NCBI GenBank assembly: GCA_021813085.1
Contig: JAKAMA010000088.1
Location: forward strand, 1-8,287
Reading direction: 5' to 3'
DNA from: Chloroflexota bacterium
Lineage (GTDB): Bacteria; Chloroflexota; Dehalococcoidia; DSTF01; JACRBR01
DNA length: 8,287 nt
Part shown: positions 1 through 8,139 of the stretch, piece by piece
Numbering within the stretch: position 1 is the stretch's first letter
Layout: every line of letters starts with the position of its first letter
The notes under the pieces: model-generated
Told to the model about the DNA's origin: nothing
Seen by the model: the letters and a program-made list of their open reading frames with translations, nothing else
Database searches by the model: none
Made by a program: the position numbers and the translations under genes

Positions 1-2
1 CC

Positions 3-53
3 GGCCGGGCGCCGCAAGCGCACCCGCACCCGGCCGGGCGCGCACCGCGCTAG
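3..53 (+). CDS. Possible C-terminal tail of an upstream gene (partial)
   Basis: The reading frame that stops at TAG 51-53 is open back to the window edge and would encode a short Ala/Pro/Gly/Arg/His-rich tail ending AGRAPR. It would end 14 bases before the glgC ATG, a plausible operon spacing. The segment contains a 12-base direct repeat (CCGGCCGGGCGC at 1-12 and 30-41), so the tail is low complexity. Only 16 codons are visible, so no family can be recognised, and the open frame could be chance in GC-rich DNA. Confidence 0.2.
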   Translation, partial: GRAPQAHPHPAGRAPR

Positions 54-67
54 ATCAAGGATTGCCG

Positions 68-1357
68 ATGAAGCGGGTGGTGGCGCTGATCCTGGCGGGC
101 GGCCAGGGCGACCGGCTGAGCGTGCTCAGCGAGGAGCGCGCGAAGCCGGCGGTGATCTTCGGCGGGCGCTACCGGATCATCGACTTTGCGCTGAGCAACT
201 GCGTCAACTCCGGCATCACGCGCGTCGGCGTCATGACGCAGTACCGGCCGCGCTCGCTCAACGACCACATCGGCATCGGCCGGCCGTGGGACCTCGACCG
301 CGCGGGCGGCGGCGTCTCGCTGTTGCAGCCGTACCTGGGCCGCGAGAGCTCGGACTGGTACCGGGGTACCGCGGATGCCGTCTTCCAGAACATCTATTTC
401 CTCGAGGAGAGCCGCGCGGAGCTGGTGCTCATCCTCGCCGGCGACCACGTGTACAAGATGAACTACGAGGAGTTGATCGCGCACCACCTCGCACGCGGCG
501 CCGATGTCACCGTGCCGCTGTACGAGGTGCCCATGGAGGAGGCGCACCGCTACGGCGTCCTCACCGCCGACGCGGACGACCGCATCATCGAGTTCGACGA
601 AAAGCCGGACCACCCGAAGTCCAGCCTGATCTCGATGGGCATCTACGTCTTCAACCGCGAGGTGCTCATCGAGCAGCTCGTCGAGGACGCGCGCCACGAT
701 ACGGCGCACGACTTCGGCCGCGACATCATCCCGGCGATGGTCGAGGACCCGTCGTCGCGTGTCTACGGGTTCCGCTTCGGCGGCTACTGGCGCGATGTCG
801 GCACGATCGAGTCGTACTTCGAGGGCAACATGGACCTGCTCGAGGACCTGCCCGCGCTCAACCTCTACGACCCCGACACGCGCATCCGGACGGGCATCAC
901 GGGCGACCCGCCGGCGAAGATCGGCCGGCGCGCGTACATCTCCCGCTCGCTGCTGGAGCTCGGCTGCATCATCAACGGCCACGTCGAGCACTCCGTGCTC
1001 TCGCCCGGCGTCTACGTCGAGGAGGGTGCCGTCGTGCGCGATTCGATCATCTTCGACAACTGCCACATCGAGCAGGGGGCGATCGTCGAGCGGTCGATCC
1101 TGGACAAGGACGTGCGCGTCGGCAAGAACGCGTACGTCGGCTACGGCGACGACTGGTCGCCGAACGACGAGCGCCCGGACATCGTGAACTGCGGCATCAC
1201 GATCATTGGCAAGCGCGCGCGCCTGCCCGCGTACATGCGCATTGGCCGCAACTGCGTCATCGGCCCGAACGTCGTGCCTGGCCCCACCGAAGAGGGATAC
1301 ATCAAGAGCGGCACGACCATCCGCGCCGCCGAACGCCACTTCCCGTACACCGTGTGA
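68..1357 (+). CDS. glgC: Glucose-1-phosphate adenylyltransferase (ADP-glucose pyrophosphorylase)
   Basis: Makes ADP-glucose from glucose-1-phosphate and ATP, the committed step of bacterial glycogen synthesis, in the cytoplasm. The protein is 429 aa, normal for the family. The N-terminal nucleotidyltransferase domain shows the ATP/PPi loop LAGGQGDRL (9-17), then RAKPAVIFGG (24-33) and RIIDFALSNC (36-45). It continues with WYRGTADAVFQN (97-108), the catalytic-Asp segment AGDHVYKM (124-131), the sugar-phosphate-binding EKP (178-180) and YWRDVGT (240-246). The remaining C-terminal part has the repetitive hydrophobic pattern of a left-handed beta-helix (roughly 280-420), which in this family carries allosteric and oligomer contacts. 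I chose ATG 68 because AAGGA at 57-61 sits 6 bases before it; the in-frame TTG at 62 would touch that ribosome site. No other glycogen gene is visible. No key residue appears missing. Confidence 0.96.
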   Translation: MKRVVALILAGGQGDRLSVLSEERAKPAVIFGGRYRIIDFALSNCVNSGITRVGVMTQYRPRSLNDHIGIGRPWDLDRAGGGVSLLQPYLGRESSDWYRGTADAVFQNIYFLEESRAELVLILAGDHVYKMNYEELIAHHLARGADVTVPLYEVPMEEAHRYGVLTADADDRIIEFDEKPDHPKSSLISMGIYVFNREVLIEQLVEDARHDTAHDFGRDIIPAMVEDPSSRVYGFRFGGYWRDVGTIESYFEGNMDLLEDLPALNLYDPDTRIRTGITGDPPAKIGRRAYISRSLLELGCIINGHVEHSVLSPGVYVEEGAVVRDSIIFDNCHIEQGAIVERSILDKDVRVGKNAYVGYGDDWSPNDERPDIVNCGITIIGKRARLPAYMRIGRNCVIGPNVVPGPTEEGYIKSGTTIRAAERHFPYTV

Positions 1358-1360
1358 GGC

Positions 1361-1394
1361 CGGACCTAACCCCCAGCCCTTCCCTAAAGGGAAG
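1361..1394. repeat. Dispersed intergenic palindrome / likely bidirectional terminator
   Basis: Four bases after the glgC stop begins ACCTAACCCCCAGCC (1364-1378), followed by the hairpin CTTCCC-TAAA-GGGAAG (1379-1394, 6-bp stem, extendable to 7). A related copy in reverse orientation follows the JAMM-protease stop near 3570-3593 and also begins ACCTAAC when read on that strand. It lies between the convergent glgC and NYN genes, where a shared terminator is expected, but it lacks a clear U-tract. The arm CTTCCCTA matches the predicted target guide of the IS110 element in this window. Confidence 0.6.
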
Positions 1395-1401
1395 TGCGAA
1401 A

Positions 1402-3417
<2,016 letters not shown>

Positions 3418-3419
3418 AA

Positions 3420-3528
3420 CAGAAAACGGACCGAGGCGCCGAGGCCACGACCCGTCTCCCGTCCTACGGCGCCATTCTACCCCACAGAAAACGACCAGGC
3501 GCCAGGCCCGACCCGTCTCCCGTCCTAC
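3420..3528 (+). repeat. Imperfect tandem duplication in the IS right end
   Basis: Two units (3420-3467 and 3485-3528) start with CAGAAAACG, pass through a variable GGCGCC-containing middle, and end with the identical 20-mer core CGACCCGTCTCCCGTCCTAC. They are 61-65 bases apart. They follow the transposase stop directly and lie inside the predicted element boundary at 3571. They may be a structural part of the right end or an internal duplication. The rest of the interval, 3529-3569, holds only the terminal donor site. Confidence 0.7.
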
Positions 3529-3569
3529 AGTCAACAAAGGAGCACCATGCCCCAACCTCAAGACAGTTG

Positions 3570-3591
3570 CTTCCCTGAAGGGGCAGGGAGT
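3570..3591. repeat. Right half of the split hairpin; 3' end of the JAMM operon
   Basis: After the core CT, the sequence TTCCCTG is followed by AAGGGGCAGGGAGT (3578-3591), the partner of 2273-2286. Its last base is also the final base of the JAMM-protease stop codon (TAA, 3593-3591 on the minus strand). In the uninterrupted state this would be a 14-bp terminator-like or REP-like hairpin starting at the stop codon. The remaining right arm can still form CCCTG-AAGGGG-CAGGG (3573-3588). Confidence 0.65.
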
Positions 3592-3998
3592 TAGGTCACC
3601 TCGATCGCCTCTTCCGTCACCACGCCGTCGATGATGCGGAAGGCGCGGATGACCGGGTGCGCCGCGTCCATCAGCGATACGAGGACGTAGTAGGCGTCCG
3701 GCCAGCCAGCGGCGAGGCGCACGTCGGTCGGCGAGGGGTACGCCTCGGTGTGCGTGTGCGAGTGGTAGATTGCCAGGAAGGTCCAGTCGTGCGCGTCGGC
3801 GTCGTTGTGGATCCGGAGCAGGTCCTTCGGCTCGACGCTGTAACGGTACGGGCTCGCCTCCGCGTTGATGGCGCGGTAGAGCTTCGTCGCGTGGCCCGTG
3901 GCGTCCCCCGCGATGATGCCGCAGCACTCGTTCGGTGCGTCGTCCTGCGCGTGCGCGACCATCTCGTCGATGTACGCGCGTTCGAGGCGGAGCGTCAT
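3591..3998 (-). CDS. JAMM/MPN-domain zinc metallopeptidase (M67 family)
   Basis: A 135-aa protein that is essentially one JAB/MPN domain. The JAMM zinc site is complete: Glu24 in NECCGIIAG, then His79-x-His81, seven residues, Ser89-x-x-Asp92 (IYHSHTHTEAYPSPTD). Family members cut isopeptide or peptide bonds after ubiquitin-like or sulfur-carrier proteins; the mycobacterial relative releases cysteine from the carrier CysO. The real substrate here is unknown, as no ThiS/MoaD-like carrier or E1-like enzyme is in the window. ATG 3998 is chosen because it overlaps the stop of the preceding gene by one base (TGATG), implying translational coupling, with GGGGGA just upstream; a longer in-frame extension lies wholly within the other gene. 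It is last of a three-gene operon, and its stop codon touches a hairpin arm interrupted by the insertion sequence. Confidence 0.92.
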   Translation of the reverse strand: MTLRLERAYIDEMVAHAQDDAPNECCGIIAGDATGHATKLYRAINAEASPYRYSVEPKDLLRIHNDADAHDWTFLAIYHSHTHTEAYPSPTDVRLAAGWPDAYYVLVSLMDAAHPVIRAFRIIDGVVTEEAIEVT

Positions 3999-4648
3999 CA
4001 GTCCCCCGTCGGCATCAGTACGCCCATCGCCGCGCGCGGCAGCTCGGCGGTGATCAGCGGCAGCCCCAGCGTCCGGTACGCCCCGGCGAGCGCCGCAGCC
4101 GCGCAGGCCGGGCACAAGTGCTCGATCTCGCCGTCGAGGTTACGGAAGACCGGACGGTTCTCGGGCAGGCGTTGGTCGACGAAGTCCGGCGTCAGCCAGG
4201 CGACGTGGCTCTGGGCGCCGCAGCGCGCGCAGTTGTCGCCGACCGTGAGCATCAGCCACGACAGCGCCTCCACATCCTCACGCACGAACTGGTACGCGGG
4301 CATCTCATCGAGCCGGTAGTAGTAGTGCGCGCTGTAGTCGCCGAACGGCTCGACGACCGCCGCCACACCCTCGACCTTCGACCAGGCGTCCTTCAACCCC
4401 TGCTCCAGGCAGTTGTAGCCGAACAGCACCGGGTCGCCGGCGTCCTCGTAGACGCCGCGGCACGTCGGGTCGAGGCCGACGCGTCCGTCCTCTCCCTGGC
4501 AGACGTCGCAGAGTTGGCCGGCCTCGAAGAGGTCCGCGGACTCCTCCTCGCCGCCTTCTTCATCGTCGCCGCTGACGACGTTGAGGCCGTCCTCGTCCTC
4601 TTCCCGAAGCTGCGCGCGCTCATCGTCGCCGGTGCGCCGAAACACCAT
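3998..4648 (-). CDS. Unrecognised protein with acidic N-terminus and Cys4 zinc-ribbon-like pairs
   Basis: I do not recognise this 216-aa protein. The first 45 residues are strongly acidic and probably disordered (runs such as DDEEGGEEES). Four CxxC-type half-sites can be seen: Cys47-x-x-Cys50, single Cys63 and Cys80, CARC (140-143) and CPAC (179-182). The last two pairs, 35 residues apart, fit a zinc ribbon; the first group could be a second metal site. No signal peptide or membrane segment, so probably cytoplasmic. The start follows the upstream stop without a gap (TAG-ATG), with AAGGA 8 bases before it, and the stop overlaps the JAMM gene start. This tight coupling suggests it works with the metallopeptidase, for example as an adaptor or substrate-binding subunit (inference). 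Confidence 0.85.
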   Translation of the reverse strand: MVFRRTGDDERAQLREEDEDGLNVVSGDDEEGGEEESADLFEAGQLCDVCQGEDGRVGLDPTCRGVYEDAGDPVLFGYNCLEQGLKDAWSKVEGVAAVVEPFGDYSAHYYYRLDEMPAYQFVREDVEALSWLMLTVGDNCARCGAQSHVAWLTPDFVDQRLPENRPVFRNLDGEIEHLCPACAAAALAGAYRTLGLPLITAELPRAAMGVLMPTGD

Positions 4649-5011
4649 CTACCACGTCCTTACATCGCCGTCATCGAAGCAGCTCCCGGGCGCGAGCTGC
4701 ATCCGGAGGAAGTTCTCGCTGAGCGGCAGCGCCGCGAGGTGCGCCGCCCAGTGCTCGCGCTCCTCGTCCGGCAGGTTCTGCGTGAGCTGCGCCCACGATG
4801 CGTGCACGTGCGTGTCGCCCGGGGCGATGCCGAAGTCGATCGACCAGCCGCCCTGCTTCTTCACGCGCCCCGCCGTGTCCGTGCGGATCACCTGGTAGGC
4901 CGGCTGGCCGCGATAGCGGTCGAGCACCGCCGCCGTGAACGCGAGCGGGAGTAGCGCGGGGTCGCGGTTGACGATCGTGCGGCGGGCGACGAGGCGCAGG
5001 TAATCCGGCAT
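4649..5011 (-). CDS. Conserved-looking small protein of unknown function
   Basis: A 120-aa soluble protein, first gene of the operon with the Cys-rich protein and the JAMM peptidase. I do not recognise a family. It has a basic N-terminal third, a central GGWSIDFGIAPGDTHVHASW segment that looks like a beta-rich core with two His residues (His68 and His70, in DTHVH), then a helical LPDEEREHWAAHLAAL segment (about 80-95). The HVH motif could bind metal, but this is not enough to assign an activity. ATG 5011 is the only good early start; the ribosome site is weak (GAGCG), so it may be translated from read-through of the upstream sulfurtransferase transcript or from a short leader. Codon use fits the neighbouring genes. 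Confidence 0.78.
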   Translation of the reverse strand: MPDYLRLVARRTIVNRDPALLPLAFTAAVLDRYRGQPAYQVIRTDTAGRVKKQGGWSIDFGIAPGDTHVHASWAQLTQNLPDEEREHWAAHLAALPLSENFLRMQLAPGSCFDDGDVRTW

Positions 5012-5089
5012 GACGCGCTCAGCATACGGGATCCGATAGGGAGATAAGCCAGTGACCGCGGCCGGGCGGCTGGATGATGGAAGCTGGAC

Positions 5090-5117
5090 CTACGACCTGC
5101 GACTTGCGACCTGCGCG
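5090..5117. repeat. Four tandem heptamers in the intergenic gap
   Basis: CTACGAC, CTGCGAC, TTGCGAC and CTGCGCG follow one another between the sulfurtransferase stop (5122) and the next gene start (5011). They look like a short tandem repeat relic; no hairpin or promoter is evident in them. Confidence 0.6.
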
Positions 5118-5121
5118 CGTC

Positions 5122-5949
5122 CTACTTCTCGATCGGCACGTCGATCAGGCTGCCGTACTCCGTCCATGAGCCGTCGTAGTTGCGCACGTGCGGATAGTCG
5201 AGCAGGTGCCGGAGCGCGAACCACGTATGCGACGAGCGCTCGCCGATGCGGCAGTAGGCGATCACCTCTTTGTCCTTCGTGACGCCCTTCGTGCCGTAGA
5301 GATGCTCCAGCTCTTCCTTCGCCTTGAAGGTGCCGTCCTCGCGCACGGCCTGCGACCACGGCACGCTGGCGGCGCCGGGGATGTGGCCCATGCGCTGCGC
5401 CGTCTCGGCCAGTCCGGGCGGCGCCATGATCTCGCCGTTGTACTCGGCGGGAGAGCGCACGTCGACGAGCGCGTGCTTCTTGTTGCCGAGCGCCTGGAGC
5501 ACCTGATCGCGCTTCGCGCGCAGTTCGGCCTTCGGCTGCTGCGCCCGATAGCCCGCCGGCTTCGGCGACGGGACGTCGGTGGTCAGCGGGCGGCCCTCCG
5601 CCTCCCACTTCTTGCGGCCGCCATCCATCAGCTTGAGGTCCTTGTGGCCGTACATCTCGAGCAGCCAGAAGGCGTAGGCGGCGAACCAGTTGTTGTTGTC
5701 GCCGTAGAGCACGATGGTGTCGTCGTTGCCGATGCCGGCGCCGCCGAGGAGCTGCTCGAGCGCGTCCTTCGAGATGATGTCGCGCCGCACCTGGTCCTGG
5801 AGCTGGCTCGTCCAGTTGAATGCCACGGCGCCCGGCGCGTGGCCGGCGTCGTAGGCGGTCGTGTCGACGTCGACCTCGACCAGCTTTACCTTCGGGTTGT
5901 TGAGGTTGTCAGCGACCCACTGGGTGCTGACCAGCACGTCCGAAGCCAT
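5122..5949 (-). CDS. Two-domain thiosulfate/3-mercaptopyruvate sulfurtransferase (rhodanese)
   Basis: Transfers sulfane sulfur from thiosulfate or 3-mercaptopyruvate to cyanide or thiol acceptors through a cysteine persulfide. The protein is 275 aa, the usual tandem-rhodanese length. The N-terminal inactive domain (about 1-125) has the VDVDTTAYDAGHAPGAVAFNW signature and Asp84 at the position of the catalytic Cys. The C-terminal active domain has LVDVRSPAEYNGE (161-173), GHIPGAASVPW (188-198) and the loop YCRIGERSSHTWF with catalytic Cys233, then NYDGSWTEYGSL near the end. The CRIGERSS loop resembles the actinobacterial CysA/SseA-type enzymes, so the donor cannot be fixed between thiosulfate and mercaptopyruvate. 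ATG 5949 is preceded by GAGGAGAG at good distance, and by a good promoter at 6006-6035. No signal peptide: cytoplasmic. The downstream JAMM operon starts 110 bases after its stop in the same direction. Confidence 0.95.
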   Translation of the reverse strand: MASDVLVSTQWVADNLNNPKVKLVEVDVDTTAYDAGHAPGAVAFNWTSQLQDQVRRDIISKDALEQLLGGAGIGNDDTIVLYGDNNNWFAAYAFWLLEMYGHKDLKLMDGGRKKWEAEGRPLTTDVPSPKPAGYRAQQPKAELRAKRDQVLQALGNKKHALVDVRSPAEYNGEIMAPPGLAETAQRMGHIPGAASVPWSQAVREDGTFKAKEELEHLYGTKGVTKDKEVIAYCRIGERSSHTWFALRHLLDYPHVRNYDGSWTEYGSLIDVPIEK

Positions 5950-6005
5950 CTGCCGTCTCTCCTCTGTGCTGCGTGCCGACCTGCGGCAAGAATACTTGGA
6001 TCGCT

Positions 6006-6035
6006 ATTGTAGAGTAAGTCAGTTGAAAATGTCGA
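6006..6035 (-). promoter_or_regulatory. Sigma-70-type promoter for the sulfurtransferase gene
   Basis: On the minus strand: -35 TCGACA (6035-6030, 5 of 6), an 18-base spacer, -10 TACAAT (6011-6006, 5 of 6). Transcription would begin near 5999, giving a leader of about 50 bases. The -35 box lies just after the stop of the upstream membrane-protein gene in an AT-rich pocket, so the sulfurtransferase can be expressed independently. Confidence 0.6.
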
Positions 6036-6037
6036 GT

Positions 6038-6526
6038 CTACTGCTGCGACCAGACCGACCCCAGCAGGGCGGCGCAGAGCAGGATGGCGATCGACAGCGC
6101 GAACACCGCGGCCGAGACCGCCAGCGACCAGCGCCGTGCCGCCGCGATCTCCGCGTCGCCCGCGCCCGACTCCTGGAGCTGGAGCAGGCGCCGGCCGAGG
6201 AGGGCGCCGTGCACCGCCGTCAGCACCACGACGAGCGCCACGAGCCCCAGCTTGAGCTGGAGGATGAAGAAGTACCGGTCGTAATGGAGCATGCCCAGTT
6301 GGCGCGCGTGGATGTAGTTGCCAATCCCGGTCACGATCAGCACGGCCAGCGCGACGCTCGCGATCCAGCCGAAGCGCCCCGTGACCACGCGCGTCGCCCG
6401 CGCCCGCGCCTCCACGTCGTCGACGGTGCGCATGGCCGGCACCGCTGCCATGAACAGGAAGGCCTGCGGGCCCACGAACAGGGTCGCCGCGACGATGTGG
6501 ACCCAGAGGATCAGCGCGTAGCCCAT
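6038..6526 (-). CDS. CopD-like four-helix membrane protein
   Basis: A 162-aa integral membrane protein with four predicted helices (about 3-29, 53-70, 85-109, 134-156). The first helix carries LWVHIVAATLFVG, the His-containing pattern seen in CopD-like and related small heme- or copper-associated membrane families. Other His residues lie near membrane edges (73, 81, 106), possible ligands for heme or copper. The second loop is basic (RRLLQLQ..RRW), favouring a cytoplasmic side. The family assignment is by overall pattern only, so 'CopD-like' is a label, not a proven copper role. ATG 6526 has AAGGA at 6540-6536 upstream. It is divergent from the M23 peptidase gene across a 72-base gap that must hold both starts' signals; I cannot pick clear promoter boxes there. 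Confidence 0.75.
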   Translation of the reverse strand: MGYALILWVHIVAATLFVGPQAFLFMAAVPAMRTVDDVEARARATRVVTGRFGWIASVALAVLIVTGIGNYIHARQLGMLHYDRYFFILQLKLGLVALVVVLTAVHGALLGRRLLQLQESGAGDAEIAAARRWSLAVSAAVFALSIAILLCAALLGSVWSQQ

Positions 6527-6598
6527 GCCCCCTCATCCTTACGCCCGCCGCGTCGTCGGGCAACCGCGGCCGGCGGGCGGCCTTCACAGATGTGAGGA

Positions 6599-7390
6599 TT
6601 GCCGGGATTCGCTTGTCCCACGTCCGGGCGATCTGTACGCTCAACTGCTCCCCTGCCCGGGTCGCGAAAGGCCGGCCGTCCGCTGCGACGCTCGCTCCCC
6701 ATCCTGGTCATCCTTTCCGTGCTGGCGCTCGCCGCCTGCGGCAAGGGCCGCGCCTCCGGTGGCACGCCGACGCCCCCTCCGGTGACACCGTCTCCGGCGG
6801 CCGTGCAGCTCAGCGCCTTCCGCGGCTTCGTCCTCCCGATCGAAGGCGCCTGCCTGCCGAAGAGCGACAACCTGATGCCCGGCGCCGCCCGCGCGTATCG
6901 CGGGGGCATCCATGAGGGCATTGACTTCTACCAGGTCGATAACTGCACGAAGATCGGCAAGGGCACGCCGGTACGGGCGGCGAAGGACGGCGCCGTCATC
7001 CGCGCGGACCAGAGCTACCACGACCTGACGCCGGCCGAGCTCGCCGCCGCGGATAAGGCGATCGCGGCCGGGCGCGCCAACGACCCGGCGATCATCGACC
7101 TCTTCCGTGGCCGTCAGGTGTGGGTGGACCACGGCGACGGCATCGTCACACGCTACGCCCATCTCTCGGCGATCCCGCCCGAGGTCCAGGTGGGCAGCAA
7201 GGTCGTGCAGGGGCAGACGATCGCCTTCGTCGGCGACTCGGGCACGCCGGAGTCCATCGCCGACCCGGCGTCGGAGATGCACCTGCACTTCGAGCTCCGG
7301 ACCGGCGATTCGTACCTCGGGAGGGGCCTGCCGCCCGCGCAGGTGCGCACGCTCTATCAGAACCTGTTCGCGCCATGGCCGCCGTCGTAG
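6599..7390 (+). CDS. M23 (LytM-type) metallopeptidase lipoprotein
   Basis: A probable envelope-anchored peptidoglycan hydrolase or LytM-fold regulator. After a basic stretch, the hydrophobic LPILVILSVLALAAC ends in a lipobox with Cys47 as the lipidation site, then a Pro/Thr-rich linker (56-66). The LytM domain has His105-x3-Asp109 (HEGIDF), His188 (YAHLS) and His228-x-His230 (HLHFEL), so zinc ligands and catalytic His are all present. About 30 residues (137-170, helical, Ala-rich) are inserted between the first core strand and VWVDHGDG compared with the compact LytM domain, and Cys85/Cys116 could form a disulfide. The start is uncertain: the only conventional candidate before the signal helix is TTG 6599, giving a long signal and a purine-rich site that abuts it; CTG 6653 or 6683 would give shorter ones. 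Followed 30 bases later by the TlpA-like gene, probably co-transcribed. Confidence 0.87.
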   Translation: MPGFACPTSGRSVRSTAPLPGSRKAGRPLRRSLPILVILSVLALAACGKGRASGGTPTPPPVTPSPAAVQLSAFRGFVLPIEGACLPKSDNLMPGAARAYRGGIHEGIDFYQVDNCTKIGKGTPVRAAKDGAVIRADQSYHDLTPAELAAADKAIAAGRANDPAIIDLFRGRQVWVDHGDGIVTRYAHLSAIPPEVQVGSKVVQGQTIAFVGDSGTPESIADPASEMHLHFELRTGDSYLGRGLPPAQVRTLYQNLFAPWPPS

Positions 7391-7420
7391 ACGCGGCCGG
7401 AGGGGCGGAAGTCTGGCACA

Positions 7421-8131
7421 ATGGACGATGATGCGCGGAACCGCGCGGGGCAGGGTGGGGTGAAGCAGCCGGACGAGGTCCCAATCGACGAGGTTTCAGG
7501 CGTCGAAGAGCGGCCCCAGAACCGCCGCGAGTGGCGGGGGCCGCTGCGCAGTTTGGTGCTGCCGCTGCTGATCGTGGCGACGATCGTCGGCGTGCTCGTC
7601 TACATCGAGCGGCGCGGTGGCGGCGGCGGCGTGGATACCGGCGGCCTCGGCACGGTCGCGCTGCCCGCCGCCCTGAACACGACGGGCAAGTCCCCCTCGA
7701 CCGAGATCGGGCGCGCCGCGCCCGACTTCCTGCTGCGGCAGGTCGATGGCACGACGCTCCGCTTCAGCGACCTGCGCGGCAAGCCGGTGCTGGTCAACTT
7801 CTGGGCGTCGTGGTGCGCGCCGTGCCGGCAGGAGATGCCGGAGATCGTCAAGACGTACAACGCCCACGCCGCCCAGGGCTTGGTGGTGGTCGGCGTCGAT
7901 CTGCAGGAGAACACCGACGCCGTGCGGTCGTTCGCCAGGGAGTTCGGCATGAAGTTCCCGATCGTGATCGACCAGACCGGCGGCGTCGCGGATGCCTGGC
8001 GCATCGGCGGGCCCGTGCAGGGGATCCCGTCGTCGTACTTCATCGACAAGGACGGCATCGTGCGCGCGCGCTACTTCGGCCCGATGACGGCGCAGATCAT
8101 CGCCGACAACGTGAAGAAGATCTTGCAGTGA
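7421..8131 (+). CDS. Membrane-anchored TlpA/ResA-like thioredoxin-fold protein
   Basis: A thiol-disulfide oxidoreductase acting outside the cytoplasmic membrane, of the type that reduces apocytochrome c or other extracytoplasmic disulfides. The 236-aa protein has an acidic cytoplasmic head (1-40), one membrane helix (about 45-62), a Gly-rich linker (66-76) and a redoxin domain from about 95. The domain shows GRAAPDFLLRQVDG, VNFWASWCAPC with the active-site pair Cys132-Cys135, VVGVDLQE, and the cis-proline loop GIPSSYFID (Pro203). All motif residues are intact. ATG 7421 is preceded by a modest GGCGGAAG site about 10 bases away. It lies 30 bases after the M23 peptidase gene, suggesting one envelope-related operon. 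No CcdA-type electron donor is in the window, so the reductant and target are unknown. Confidence 0.94.
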   Translation: MDDDARNRAGQGGVKQPDEVPIDEVSGVEERPQNRREWRGPLRSLVLPLLIVATIVGVLVYIERRGGGGGVDTGGLGTVALPAALNTTGKSPSTEIGRAAPDFLLRQVDGTTLRFSDLRGKPVLVNFWASWCAPCRQEMPEIVKTYNAHAAQGLVVVGVDLQENTDAVRSFAREFGMKFPIVIDQTGGVADAWRIGGPVQGIPSSYFIDKDGIVRARYFGPMTAQIIADNVKKILQ

Positions 8132-8139
8132 AGATTGAG

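Noticed and set aside
62..67. TTG start two codons before the glgC ATG
   Set aside because: The ribosome site AAGGA would directly touch it; ATG 68 has a proper 6-base spacing.
6582..6597. TCACA-GA-TGTGA palindrome in the divergent intergenic region as a CRP-like operator
   Set aside because: The half-sites are in the inverse order and with the wrong spacing for CRP, and a 5-bp arm is weak evidence. It could still bind another regulator.
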